Assembly (NCBI GenBank): GCA_025935995.1
Contig: JAICUF010000018.1
Location: 1-33,917, forward strand
Source: Gemmatimonadales bacterium
GTDB lineage: Bacteria; Gemmatimonadota; Gemmatimonadetes; Gemmatimonadales; GWC2-71-9
Direction of reading: 5' to 3'
Length of the DNA: 33,917 nucleotides
The notes under the pieces were generated by a model, which ran no database searches, was not told the DNA's origin, and saw only the letters and a list, made by a program, of their open reading frames with translations. Each line of letters begins with the position of its first letter. Position 1 is the stretch's first letter. Positions 16,099 to 23,840 of this stretch are shown here, in pieces. The translations under genes and the position numbers were made by a program.

Positions 16099-17313
16099 CT
16101 ACGCCTCCGTCACCAGCTCGGCGGCGCCGCCCGCGTCCCGCGGCCGGCCCGGACCGGCGGCGAGCAGCGCCTTGAGGACGGGTGGCGCGACGAATGTCGT
16201 GACCATCACCATCGCCGTCACCGAGGCGAAGAGGCCGCCGTCGAGCACGCCGGCCGCGAGCCCGGTCTGCGCGAAGATGAGCCCGACTTCGCCGCGCGGG
16301 ATCATGCCGACGCCGACCACCAGCTTCCGGCCGCGGAACCAGACCGGCGCGAATCCCGCCACGACCTTTCCCGCGATCGCGACGGCGATGAGCAGACCGC
16401 CGATCGTCAGCGCGCGCGGGTCGCCGAGGGTGCGGACATCCACGGCGGCGCCGACCGAGACGAAGAAGATGGGCACGAAGAAGTGGCCGAGGCGGGTGAC
16501 GCCGCGTGCGATCGTCTCCGCATGCGCCGTCGGCTGAAACGCGAGCCCCGCCGCGAACGCGCCGACGATGAGCGCGGAGCCCGCCGCGTGCGCGAGCACG
16601 GCGGTCAGCAGGCCGATGGCGAGTCCCATCGTGGCGAGCGATTCGGGCCGCCCGATTCGCGCGAGCAGGCGAAAGAGCGGCGGCACGGCGACGCGCCCCA
16701 CGAGCACGGCCGCGATCACGAAGCCGAACGCCGCGGCGGTCGTGAGCGCCACGCTGCCGGCGGTGACGGCCCCGCCGGTCACGGCGCGGCTCACGACGGC
16801 GAGAATGACGAGGCCGATCACGTCGTCGATCACGGCGGCGCCGAGCACCACCTGGCTTTCCACGTCATGGAGCCGGCCGAGATCGGAAAGCACGCGCGCG
16901 GTGATGCCGACCGACGTGGCCGTGAGCGCGGCACCGGCGACGACCGACTCGAGATCGGGGAGGCCCATCATGCGGCACACGGCGTAGCCCAGCGCGAACG
17001 GCACCGCGACGCCGACGATGGCAACGGTGACGGCGACGCCTCCCACGCTCAGGAGCCGCTTGAGGTCGGTCTCGAGCCCGATCTGGAACAGCAGGATGAC
17101 GACGCCGATCTCGCCGAAGAGATGGAGCCAGCTGCTCGCGGGATCGAGGAAGCCGAGGAGGGAGGGCCCCAGCAGGATGCCGGCGAGCAGCTCACCCAGC
17201 ACGGCCGGCTGCCGCACGCGCTCGGCCAGCTCGCCCATGAGCTTCGCGGCCACGAGGATGACCGCGAGGGCGAGCAGCACCGCGGGCACCCCGTCGGCGG
17301 CGACGTTCGTCAT
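16099..17313 (-). CDS. Cation:proton antiporter (CPA2 family, KefB/NapA-like membrane domain)
   Basis: A 404-residue inner-membrane exchanger with about 12-13 hydrophobic segments. It carries QPAVLGELLAGILLGPSLLG near the N-terminus and the canonical helix 5 AAVIDDVIGLVIL with the DD pair typical of electrogenic CPA2 transporters, unlike the two antiporters at 12214-14771. There is no TrkA-N domain, so it is not a gated KefB/C-type channel. The start is the ATG at 17313, 19 bases past the SH3-protein stop; the TAG stop directly abuts the YcbB-like ATG. It is the middle gene of a three-gene minus-strand operon. Ion selectivity (Na+ or K+) is not determined. Confidence 0.92.
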   Translation of the reverse strand: MTNVAADGVPAVLLALAVILVAAKLMGELAERVRQPAVLGELLAGILLGPSLLGFLDPASSWLHLFGEIGVVILLFQIGLETDLKRLLSVGGVAVTVAIVGVAVPFALGYAVCRMMGLPDLESVVAGAALTATSVGITARVLSDLGRLHDVESQVVLGAAVIDDVIGLVILAVVSRAVTGGAVTAGSVALTTAAAFGFVIAAVLVGRVAVPPLFRLLARIGRPESLATMGLAIGLLTAVLAHAAGSALIVGAFAAGLAFQPTAHAETIARGVTRLGHFFVPIFFVSVGAAVDVRTLGDPRALTIGGLLIAVAIAGKVVAGFAPVWFRGRKLVVGVGMIPRGEVGLIFAQTGLAAGVLDGGLFASVTAMVMVTTFVAPPVLKALLAAGPGRPRDAGGAAELVTEA

Positions 17314-17332
17314 GAGGGGAAGTGTATCCGGG

Positions 17333-18460
17333 TCAGCGCCCGGCGGCGACCGAATCCACGATCGAGACCAGCTCGGCCACCGGCGTCGCGAGATAGCGCG
17401 AGCGGGCGGCGCGGATCTTCACGCGAAGCGTGAGCTCCGCCAGCGGGCCGAAGGCGCTGAAGCGCTTGCGGTCGGCCGCGGGGATCGTCACGTAGACGAA
17501 CCCCGGCTCGGGCCGCGGTCCGCGGGTGAGCAGGTAGTCCTGGCCGGCCGGCATCTCGGGGCGGAGCTCGTCGGCGTGCTGGATCGATACGAGCTGCACC
17601 CGCCAGTCGAGCACCTGTCCCACGTAGCGCTCGGGGTTCGCGCGCACCTCGGCCGCGCTCACGCCGACGAGCGCGTCGGCACTCGCCGCGCGGAGGTCGG
17701 CATCCTTGATCCAGCCCTCGGCGGCGACGCGCACCCAGTCGCCGGAGCGGGCGAGCACGCGGGCGGCCGCACCGGGCGCGAGCGTTCCGACGGCCGCGCC
17801 GTCGGGCGTCACGCGGAGCTCGCTCCCGCGCGCGACCTCGACCCGGTCGGCGGCGCCGCTGCCGGATGCGGCCGCCGCCACCGGCGCCGCGGGCACGGGC
17901 GCCTGCGACGCGGCGGGCGTCTTCTTCTTCGCGGGCTGGGTATCCGCCTTCTGCTCCGTCATCTCGCGATAGGCCGGCGGCGCGGCGGCGCGGGCGGGCG
18001 GCGCCGCGCGGGCGCGCGCGGTCATCGGCGCGTCGAGTGCCGAACGCGGCCCCCAGCCGCGGCGGCGGACGTGCACCCAGTCGCCGCGGGCCTCGACGCG
18101 GTCGAGGAGCGCGCCGTACCGGAGCCGCGCGACGACGGGACCGTTCGGCTCCGCCCGCAGATTCTCGCCGCCACGCTCGCTCACGACGACGTCGAGGCCC
18201 TGGCGGCGGTCGGCGCGGATCGACTGCGCGTAGATCCAGCCGTCGAGCGTCACCTCGGCCCACCGCCCCTGATTCCCCGACACGGTGAGCGTGGCGGCCG
18301 ACGGCAGATCGGCGAGGATGACGCCCGACGGCGTCTTCCGCACGCTCGTCGCCGCGACGCGCTGCTGCGCCGCGAGCGGTGCCGCGAAGGCGAGGGCGAG
18401 AGCGGTCACACAGGCTGGTAGCCGGCGGAGGGCGGGACTAGATTGCGGCGCGGAAATCAC
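17333..18460 (-). CDS. Exported protein with repeated bacterial SH3-like domains
   Basis: A predicted periplasmic or surface protein. The signal peptide RRLPACVTALALAFAAPLAAQQ ends at AAQ. Three SH3_3-like repeats follow, seen from the recurring pattern of GxxxxV..R..GW: one with RWAEVTLDGWIY, one with DWVHVRRRGWG and one with DWVRVAAEGWIK, separated by an Ala/Pro/Lys-rich linker. A C-terminal beta-rich region follows YVGQVLDWRVQL. The track starts at 18532, and an ATG exists at 18493, but both lie upstream of the strong promoter at 18470-18498. The first start downstream is GTG at 18460, about three bases after the predicted transcription start, giving 375 residues and an almost leaderless mRNA. 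A later GTG (18406) is possible. SH3-like modules often bind peptidoglycan, which suits the YcbB-like protein in the same operon. Confidence 0.85.
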   Translation of the reverse strand: MISAPQSSPALRRLPACVTALALAFAAPLAAQQRVAATSVRKTPSGVILADLPSAATLTVSGNQGRWAEVTLDGWIYAQSIRADRRQGLDVVVSERGGENLRAEPNGPVVARLRYGALLDRVEARGDWVHVRRRGWGPRSALDAPMTARARAAPPARAAAPPAYREMTEQKADTQPAKKKTPAASQAPVPAAPVAAAASGSGAADRVEVARGSELRVTPDGAAVGTLAPGAAARVLARSGDWVRVAAEGWIKDADLRAASADALVGVSAAEVRANPERYVGQVLDWRVQLVSIQHADELRPEMPAGQDYLLTRGPRPEPGFVYVTIPAADRKRFSAFGPLAELTLRVKIRAARSRYLATPVAELVSIVDSVAAGR

Positions 18461-18469
18461 GGTACGCGC

Positions 18470-18498
18470 ATTGTAGATCACGCGGAGATTCATGTCAA
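18470..18498 (-). promoter_or_regulatory. Strong sigma70-type promoter for the SH3-antiporter-YcbB operon
   Basis: On the minus strand TTGACA (18498-18493, perfect) and TACAAT (18475-18470, five of six) are separated by exactly 17 bases. The predicted start is the A at 18463, three bases before GTG 18460. The -35 covers part of the start codon of divergent gpmI (ATG 18492-18494), so polymerase bound here would occupy the gpmI start. Confidence 0.8.
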
Positions 18499-20045
18499 AC
18501 CGACGGGCGCGCGGCGCGCCGGTGGTGCTCATCGTCCTCGACGGCTGGGGCTACCGCCCCGAGCGCGAGGGCAACGCGATCGAGCTCGGCCGCACTCCGG
18601 TCTGGCACCGCCTGTGGGAGTCGCACCCGCGCACGCTGCTCGAGGCCAGCGGTCTCGCCGTCGGCCTGCCCGAGGGACAGATGGGCAACAGCGAGGTGGG
18701 ACACCTCAACCTCGGCGCGGGCCGCGTGGTGCCGCAGGATCTCGTCCGCATCTCCGAGAGCATCCGCACCGGCGAGTTCTTCGGGCTCGCACCGTTCCGG
18801 GAGCTGGGCCGGCATCTCCGGAGCACCGGCGGCACGCTGCACCTGATGGGGCTGCTCGGCCCCGGCGGCGTGCACGCGATCGACCGCCACCTGCTCGCGT
18901 GCGTGGAGCTCGGCGTCCGGCTGGATGTCCCCCGCATCGCGGTGCAGGGATTCCTCGACGGCCGCGACGCCGCGCCGACGCTCGGCGCCGGCGTGGTGCG
19001 CACCCTCCTCGCGGATCTCGAGCGCATCGCGGGCGGGCGGGCGGTGCTCGCGTCGCTCATCGGCCGCTACTACGCCATGGATCGCGACCGCCGCTGGGAG
19101 CGGACGAAGCTCGCGTACGAGGCGCTGGTGCACGGCACCGGCACCCGCGCCACCGATCCGGTTCAGGCGGTGCTCGACTGCTACGCGCGGGGGGAGACCG
19201 ACGAGTTCATCCGGCCGCTCGTGATCGAGCGCGACGGTGCACCCGTCGCGCCCCTCCGGGACGGCGACGCCGTCCTCTGCTTCAACTATCGCAGCGACCG
19301 CATGCGGCAGATCGTCCGTGCGCTCTTCGTGCCGGGGTTCGACGGCTTCGATGTGTCGGATCGTCCCGCGCTCGAGGGTGTGACGATGACGCAGTACGAC
19401 CGGACCTTCGACCTCCCGCAGGCCTTCCCGCCCTTCAGCATGGCGCGCATCGTGGCCGAAGTCCTGGCCCAGCACGGGCGCACCCAGCTCCGGACGGCCG
19501 AGACGGAGAAGTATCCGCACGTGACGTACTTCTTCAACGGCGGCTACGAGCCGCCGTACGCGGGGGAGGATCGCCGCCTCGTCCCCTCGCAGAAGGTGGC
19601 GACCTACGACCTGGCGCCCGAGATGAGCGCCGACGGCATCACCGACACCCTCTGCGGAGCCCTCGCGGCCGGCGATCACGATTTCATCCTCTGCAACTTC
19701 GCCAACGCGGACATGGTGGGGCACACCGGCGTGCTGCCGGCGGTGGTGTCCGCCGTCGAGACGGTGGACCGCTGTCTCGAGCGCATCCTGGTGAGCGCGG
19801 AGGCGGTCGATGCACGTCTCCTGATCACGGCCGACCACGGCAACTGCGAGCTCATGATCGACCCGGCCACCGGCGGCGTGCACACCGCGCACACCACCAA
19901 TCCGGTGCCCCTGGTGGCGGTGCGGACCGGCGCCGCCCGGCTCCGCACGGGCGGGTCGCTCCGCGACGTCGGCCCCACGGTGCTCCGTCTCCTCGATCTC
20001 GAGCCGCCGGCCGAGATGACCGGCCGCGACCTGCGCGAATGCTGA
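18492..20045 (+). CDS. gpmI: 2,3-bisphosphoglycerate-independent phosphoglycerate mutase
   Basis: Interconverts 3- and 2-phosphoglycerate in glycolysis through a phosphoserine intermediate, using two metal ions (usually Mn2+). The 517-residue protein has the metal site VVLIVLDGWGYR (Asp17), the phosphoserine motif GQMGNSEVGHLNLGAGR (Ser67), FLDGRDAAPTLG, GRYYAMDRDRRWER, NYRSDRMRQI, and the C-terminal metal ligands in NFANADMVGHTG and TADHGNCE. All catalytic parts are intact and length is normal. The ATG at 18492 has GGAG four bases upstream. A TAGATT -10-like box lies at 18439-18444 without a convincing -35. It is divergent to the SH3-protein gene, whose promoter lies across this gene's first codons. 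Confidence 0.97.
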   Translation: MSNRRARGAPVVLIVLDGWGYRPEREGNAIELGRTPVWHRLWESHPRTLLEASGLAVGLPEGQMGNSEVGHLNLGAGRVVPQDLVRISESIRTGEFFGLAPFRELGRHLRSTGGTLHLMGLLGPGGVHAIDRHLLACVELGVRLDVPRIAVQGFLDGRDAAPTLGAGVVRTLLADLERIAGGRAVLASLIGRYYAMDRDRRWERTKLAYEALVHGTGTRATDPVQAVLDCYARGETDEFIRPLVIERDGAPVAPLRDGDAVLCFNYRSDRMRQIVRALFVPGFDGFDVSDRPALEGVTMTQYDRTFDLPQAFPPFSMARIVAEVLAQHGRTQLRTAETEKYPHVTYFFNGGYEPPYAGEDRRLVPSQKVATYDLAPEMSADGITDTLCGALAAGDHDFILCNFANADMVGHTGVLPAVVSAVETVDRCLERILVSAEAVDARLLITADHGNCELMIDPATGGVHTAHTTNPVPLVAVRTGAARLRTGGSLRDVGPTVLRLLDLEPPAEMTGRDLREC

Positions 20046-20050
20046 GGCCC

Positions 20051-20767
20051 ATGCGAGTCCTTCCGCCACTGTTCATCGTCGCCGCGCTCGCCGTCACCCC
20101 CGCCGCCTCCGCGCAGGTCGGGTATCCGCCGAACCAGAGTCCCTATCGGGACATTCCGAAGGGCCACAGCGTCACCGCGGTGGTCGGGCGTCTGGCGGGG
20201 AGCGGCGGCCGCCTCGGGATCGGGCCGCAGGACGGCACCGTGTTCGGCCTCCGCTACGATGTGCGGACGGGCGGCACGGTGCAGTTCGGCCTCACCCTCG
20301 CGCAGGGGACGCTCCATCCGTTCCTGGTGGATCCGTTCGTGCAGGTGGTGCGCCGGAAGACCGGCCCCGTGGACCAGCAGGTTCGCTTCGCCGACATCTC
20401 GATCCAGCTCAACGTGACCGGCGGCAAGATGTGGCACCGCCTGGCGCCCTACACGGGCGTGACCGGCGGCGTGGCCTTCTCCGACGACATTCCGGCCGAC
20501 ACGAGCGGGTTCAACTTCGGCAACAAGTTCTACTTTGCCCCCCAGGTCGGCACGCGCCTCTTCCTCACCCGCCGGCTGCATCTCCGGGCCGACGTCCGGG
20601 CCGTCTTCTGGAAGCTCAACTACCCGCTCGTCTTCACGCAGGAGCCGCCGCTCGATCCCGGCACGCCGCCGGACGACTCCCACGCGGTGATCACCGACGC
20701 GCGGCTCAGCGAATGGACGCTCACGCCATGGTTCCAGGTCGGCCTGGGCTACTCCTTCTCGCTCTGA
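20051..20767 (+). CDS. Outer-membrane beta-barrel-like protein of unknown function
   Basis: A 238-residue secreted protein. MRVLPPLFIVAALAVTPAASAQ is a signal peptide with cleavage after ASA. The mature part alternates short amphipathic strands and turns (GTVQFGLTLAQGTLHPFLV, YFAPQVGTRLFLTRRLHLRADVRAVFWKLNY) and ends in WFQVGLGYSFSL, a terminal strand with final aromatic/Leu pattern typical of outer-membrane barrels. An eight-stranded barrel is plausible. It starts five bases after gpmI; an in-frame ATG at 20039 overlapping the gpmI end is an alternative, but 20051 gives the cleaner signal peptide and has GAGG close by. I do not recognise the family beyond barrel-like. Confidence 0.8.
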   Translation: MRVLPPLFIVAALAVTPAASAQVGYPPNQSPYRDIPKGHSVTAVVGRLAGSGGRLGIGPQDGTVFGLRYDVRTGGTVQFGLTLAQGTLHPFLVDPFVQVVRRKTGPVDQQVRFADISIQLNVTGGKMWHRLAPYTGVTGGVAFSDDIPADTSGFNFGNKFYFAPQVGTRLFLTRRLHLRADVRAVFWKLNYPLVFTQEPPLDPGTPPDDSHAVITDARLSEWTLTPWFQVGLGYSFSL

Positions 20768-20798
20768 CGCCGCGGTGACCGGCAAGCGGGGCGGCGCG

Positions 20799-21518
20799 AT
20801 GTCGGAGAGCGCCGCCGTCGAGGAGGTGCCGGTCTGGCTGCAGGTGAACGGACACGACGCCGTCACCTGGATGTGTACGCCCGAGCTGCTGGAGGAGCTC
20901 GCCGTCGGCTGGCTGCACGGCGAGGGCTACGTGGACCGCGCCGACCAGGTGCGGCTCCGGCCCTGCGCCACCGATCTCGGCTTCTGGGCCGAGGTGCCGC
21001 CGGACCGCGCCGCCGCGGTGGCGGCCGAGCGACGCCGGCCGGTGCTCGCCTCGGGCTGCGGCGCCGTGTCGACCTACCTGGCCGATCCCGCCGCCATCGC
21101 CCCGGCCCCGCGCCGCGGCACCCCCCCGCCGGTCGAGACGATGCGCGCGCTGTTCAAGGCCCTCTTCGCACGCGGCCTCCGCTACCGGGATACCGGGGGG
21201 ATCCACGCCGCGGCCCTCACCGACACCAGCGAGCTGGTCTCCCACGCGGAGGACATCGGCCGCCACAACGCGGTGGACAAGGCGATCGGCATCGCGCTGC
21301 TGGCCGGCCGCCGCCCCGCCGGGCTCGGACTCCTCGTCACCGGACGGATCTCGGCGGAGCTCGCGTTCAAGGCGGCGCGAGCCGGCGTCGTCTGGGTCGC
21401 GACGCCGTCGGTTCCCTCGACGCTCGCGGTCGAGATCGCGCGGCGCACCGGCATGATCCTCGTCGGCCGCGCGGTCAGCGGGCAGCCGCAGCCGCACCCC
21501 GCCGATGCCGCCGACTGA
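20799..21518 (+). CDS. fdhD: FdhD-like formate dehydrogenase accessory sulfurtransferase
   Basis: FdhD passes sulfur from cysteine desulfurase to the molybdenum (bis-MGD) cofactor before insertion into formate dehydrogenase. The 239-residue product matches: EVPVWLQVNGHDAVTWMCTP at the start, LLEELAVGWLHGEGYV, the RDTGGIHAAALTD strand, SHAEDIGRHNAVDKAIG and the glycine-rich TGRISAELAFKAARAG. The usual flexible CxxC loop is present only as ASGCGAVS, with one Cys (C87) and Val-Ser where the second Cys would be expected. The ATG at 20799 matches the family start; the track's GTG at 20775 would add eight residues. It overlaps the CoA-binding gene by 14 bases and lies in a molybdenum cofactor cluster. 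No formate dehydrogenase gene is in the window. Confidence 0.92.
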   Translation: MSESAAVEEVPVWLQVNGHDAVTWMCTPELLEELAVGWLHGEGYVDRADQVRLRPCATDLGFWAEVPPDRAAAVAAERRRPVLASGCGAVSTYLADPAAIAPAPRRGTPPPVETMRALFKALFARGLRYRDTGGIHAAALTDTSELVSHAEDIGRHNAVDKAIGIALLAGRRPAGLGLLVTGRISAELAFKAARAGVVWVATPSVPSTLAVEIARRTGMILVGRAVSGQPQPHPADAAD

Positions 21519-21918
21519 TCCTGAAATTCGCGACATCCTCCGCCGCGCGCGCCGGATTGCGGTCGTCGGCCTGGGGCGGAAGCCGGCGCGCCCCGCCTGG
21601 GGCGTCGCGGCGTATCTTCAGCGGGCGGGATACGTGATCGTGCCGGTGCATCCGATCGCCGACATTGCGCTGGGCGAGCCGGTGCGGCGCACGCTCGCCG
21701 ACGCCGCCGCCGACGGACCGGTGGATATCGTGAACGTGTTCCGCCGCTCCGACGCGATCCCGGAGCTCGTCGCGCCCTGTGTGGCGATCCGGCCGCTGCT
21801 CGTCTGGCTTCAGGAAGGTGTCCGCCACGACGAATCCGCCCACCAGCTCGAGGCCGCCGGTATCCCGGTGGTACAGGACCGCTGCCTGGCGGTGGAACAT
21901 CATCTTCTGGGGGTCTGA
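21505..21918 (+). CDS. CoA-binding domain protein (CoA_binding_2 / YccU-like)
   Basis: A 137-residue cytosolic protein with a Rossmann fold. IRDILRRARRIAVVGLGRKPARPAWGVAAYLQRAGYVIVPVHP is the classic start of this family; VDIVNVFRRSDAIPELV, LLVWLQEGV and AGIPVVQDRCLAVEHH follow in the expected order and the length is typical. The family binds coenzyme A; its physiological role is poorly defined. Its start lies inside the end of fdhD (14-base overlap) and its stop overlaps the next gene's ATG as TGATG, so it is translated as part of the molybdenum cofactor cluster. Confidence 0.93.
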   Translation: MPPTDPEIRDILRRARRIAVVGLGRKPARPAWGVAAYLQRAGYVIVPVHPIADIALGEPVRRTLADAAADGPVDIVNVFRRSDAIPELVAPCVAIRPLLVWLQEGVRHDESAHQLEAAGIPVVQDRCLAVEHHLLGV

Positions 21919-22721
21919 TGCGCTCCATTCTGGCGGTCATCTCGGCGGCAACGGCGTTCGGGCTCATCGGTCGCGAGGCCGAAGCGCAGACGCGGGATCA
22001 GGCGCGCATCGCATTCACCGTGATGGGCGGGTACGTCCTCCCCAAGGATCTCTGGACCGTGGATCGCCAGCCGGTCGCCGATGCGCCCCTTCCGTCGGAC
22101 ACGTTCAGGCTCGGCCGCCGCATCCGCCCGACCGTCACCTTCGGCTTCTCCGGCAGCTACTTTCCGAACAATCACCTGGGCTACGTCGGGGAGGCATACC
22201 TGATCGGCCTGGGCTTCGAGGACAGCTGCACGCTCGCCTTCGCGTCCGGGTCCACGCGAAACAGCCAGGCGTGCGCGTCGATCGACCAGAGCGAGAAGGC
22301 GGCCACCGCCGTCGCGCTCAACGCGGGCCTCATCTATCGCGTGGCGAGCCGCGGGGTGATCTCACCCTATGTCCGGATCGGGGGTGGCTTCCTCGTCACC
22401 ACCCAGAGCTCCATCCGCATGCTCGGGCAGTTTCCGAGCACGTCCACCGGTGAGCTGGTGGACGCGGTGGTCTATCCCGACAATCACGATTCCCGCATCA
22501 GTCCGACCGCGGTCGTCGGCCTCGGCTTCACCTCGGCAATCGGCCCGGGCTACCAGATCCGGTGGGAGATGCGCGACAACGTCGCCGCCGTCCGCGCCGT
22601 CACCGGCGCCACGGCGGAAGACGGGACGGCCCCGCCGACGGCGACGCGGTTCAAGCATCTCTTCAGCTTCAACCTGGGATTCGACGTCGTCCTCGAGCGG
22701 AAGCGGGGCCGGCGCTATTAG
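21918..22721 (+). CDS. Exported outer-membrane-barrel-like protein
   Basis: A 267-residue secreted protein with signal peptide MRSILAVISAATAFGLIGREAEAQ (cleavage after AEA). The mature part has alternating amphipathic strands (RPTVTFGFSGSYF, GLIYRVASRGVISPYVRIGGGFLVTT, PTAVVGLGFTSAIG, FKHLFSFNLGFDVVLERK) consistent with a small barrel, and a loop with two Cys (EDSCTLAF and SQACAS) that may form a disulphide. No family is recognised. The ATG overlaps the preceding stop (TGATG) and its TAG stop overlaps the likely ATT start of mobA, an unusual place for a barrel gene. Confidence 0.8.
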   Translation: MRSILAVISAATAFGLIGREAEAQTRDQARIAFTVMGGYVLPKDLWTVDRQPVADAPLPSDTFRLGRRIRPTVTFGFSGSYFPNNHLGYVGEAYLIGLGFEDSCTLAFASGSTRNSQACASIDQSEKAATAVALNAGLIYRVASRGVISPYVRIGGGFLVTTQSSIRMLGQFPSTSTGELVDAVVYPDNHDSRISPTAVVGLGFTSAIGPGYQIRWEMRDNVAAVRAVTGATAEDGTAPPTATRFKHLFSFNLGFDVVLERKRGRRY

Positions 22722-23367
22722 CGCCGTTGCCGGCGCCGTGCTGGCCGGCGGCGGCGCCACCCGGTTCGGCGGCGGGCCCAAGGGACTCGCCACGGTCGGT
22801 GGCGTGCGGATCCTCGACCGGCTGGCCGCGATCCTCGGCGACGCGCTCGACACGCCGCCGCTCCTGGTCGCGAACGATCGGGACGCACCGGCCTGGCGCA
22901 CCGATCTCCGCGCCGTCCCCGACACGCGGCCCGGCCTCGGCGCCCTCGGCGGGATCTACACGGCCGTGGTCGAGGCTCCGGCTCCGGTCGTCTGCATTGC
23001 CTGGGACATGCCGTTCGTCACGCCGCCGCTCATTCAGGCACTCGCCGCGGGGCTCGCCGAGGCCGACGTCTGCGTTCCGGCGAGCGACGGCCGGCGCGGT
23101 GTCGAACCGCTCTGCGCCGCCTACGGCCCCGCCTGCCGTCCCGCGATCGAGCGGGCGCTCGACCGGGGCGACCTCCGCGCCATCGGCTTCCACCCGGAGG
23201 TCCGTGTGCGCATACTCCCTCTCGACGCCGTGCGCGCCCTGGGCGAGCCGGCGCAGCTGTTCTTCAACGTGAATACGGTGGACGACCTCGCGGCGGCGGA
23301 GGCACTCTGGCGGACTCGCGCATCGTCTCGATCATCGGCCGGAAGAACACCGGAAAGACCACGCTGA
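22717..23367 (+). CDS. mobA: MobA-like molybdenum cofactor guanylyltransferase
   Basis: Attaches GMP from GTP to molybdopterin to make the guanine-dinucleotide cofactor. AGAVLAGGGATRFGG-PKG is the nucleotide-binding start, followed by RPGLGALGGIYTAV, the metal-binding CIAWDMPF segment and the C-terminal QLFFNVNTVDDLAAAEAL. No ATG, GTG or TTG lies where the protein should begin. ATT at 22717 gives MSAVAGAVLAGGG, the expected N-terminus, overlapping the barrel-protein TAG as ATTAG; the alternative, GTG at 22738, would remove most of the first strand. The C-terminal tail after LWR (about 17 residues) is unlike the family and overlaps mobB by 61 bases. Identity is strong; the start is uncertain. 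Confidence 0.85.
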   Translation: MSAVAGAVLAGGGATRFGGGPKGLATVGGVRILDRLAAILGDALDTPPLLVANDRDAPAWRTDLRAVPDTRPGLGALGGIYTAVVEAPAPVVCIAWDMPFVTPPLIQALAAGLAEADVCVPASDGRRGVEPLCAAYGPACRPAIERALDRGDLRAIGFHPEVRVRILPLDAVRALGEPAQLFFNVNTVDDLAAAEALWRTRASSRSSAGRTPERPR

Positions 23368-23840
23368 CCGTGGCGCTCGCGGGCGAGTTCCTCCGCCGCG
23401 GCCGCCGCGTCATGACGCTCAAGCACGGCCACCACCCCGCCGATGCCGACCGTGTCGGCAGCGACACCTGGCGGCACTTCCACGAGGGCCCGGCCGAGCG
23501 CACGCTCATCGCCGGGCCCGAGGTGCGCGTGCTCTATGAACGGACGCCCGACGACTACGATCCCGTCGGACTGGCGCGCCGCTACCTGGGCGGCGCCGAC
23601 ATCATCCTCGCCGAGGGATTCAGCCGGGCGCCGCTCCCGAAGGTGGAGGTCTTCCGGCGCGCGGTCGCGGCCGCGCCGATCCACGACGACGATGGACAGG
23701 ACCGAAGCCGCTGGCTCGCCGTCGTCACCGACGACGAGGATCTCCGCGCCGAGTGCCCCGTGCTCCGCTTCCGCGACACGATGTGGCTCCAGCTCCTGGC
23801 CAACCTCGCCTGGGACGGCGCCCTGATCCTCCCGGCGTGA
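23307..23840 (+). CDS. mobB: MobB-like P-loop GTPase, molybdopterin-guanine dinucleotide biosynthesis adapter
   Basis: MobB is a GTP-binding protein that aids guanylation of the molybdenum cofactor by MobA. The Walker A motif GRKNTGKTT follows RIVSII, and VMTLKHGHHPADADRVGSDTWRH, IILAEGFSRAPLPKVEVFR and WLAVVTDDE follow as in the family. The track start (GTG 23370) would cut off the Walker A motif and must be wrong. The frame holds no ATG, GTG or TTG upstream within the needed range; CTG at 23307 gives MADSRIVSIIGRKNTGKTT (177 residues) and is preceded by GGAGG with four bases between, so a CUG start is the best choice. It overlaps mobA by 61 bases and the moeA GTG by four (GTGA). Confidence 0.85.
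   Translation: MADSRIVSIIGRKNTGKTTLTVALAGEFLRRGRRVMTLKHGHHPADADRVGSDTWRHFHEGPAERTLIAGPEVRVLYERTPDDYDPVGLARRYLGGADIILAEGFSRAPLPKVEVFRRAVAAAPIHDDDGQDRSRWLAVVTDDEDLRAECPVLRFRDTMWLQLLANLAWDGALILPA

Noticed and set aside
18439-18444. TAGATT as the -10 of a gpmI promoter
   Set aside because: A fair -10 match (the same hexamer is used at 31634), but no acceptable -35 16-18 bases upstream; not strong enough to call.
23290-23370. Programmed -1 frameshift joining MobA and MobB
   Set aside because: The frames are related by -1, but I see no slippery heptamer near the end of mobA, and a GGAGG-CTG start explains mobB without it. Not fully excluded.
23370-23840. GTG start of mobB as given in the track
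   Set aside because: It starts after the Walker A motif, which is in frame directly upstream.
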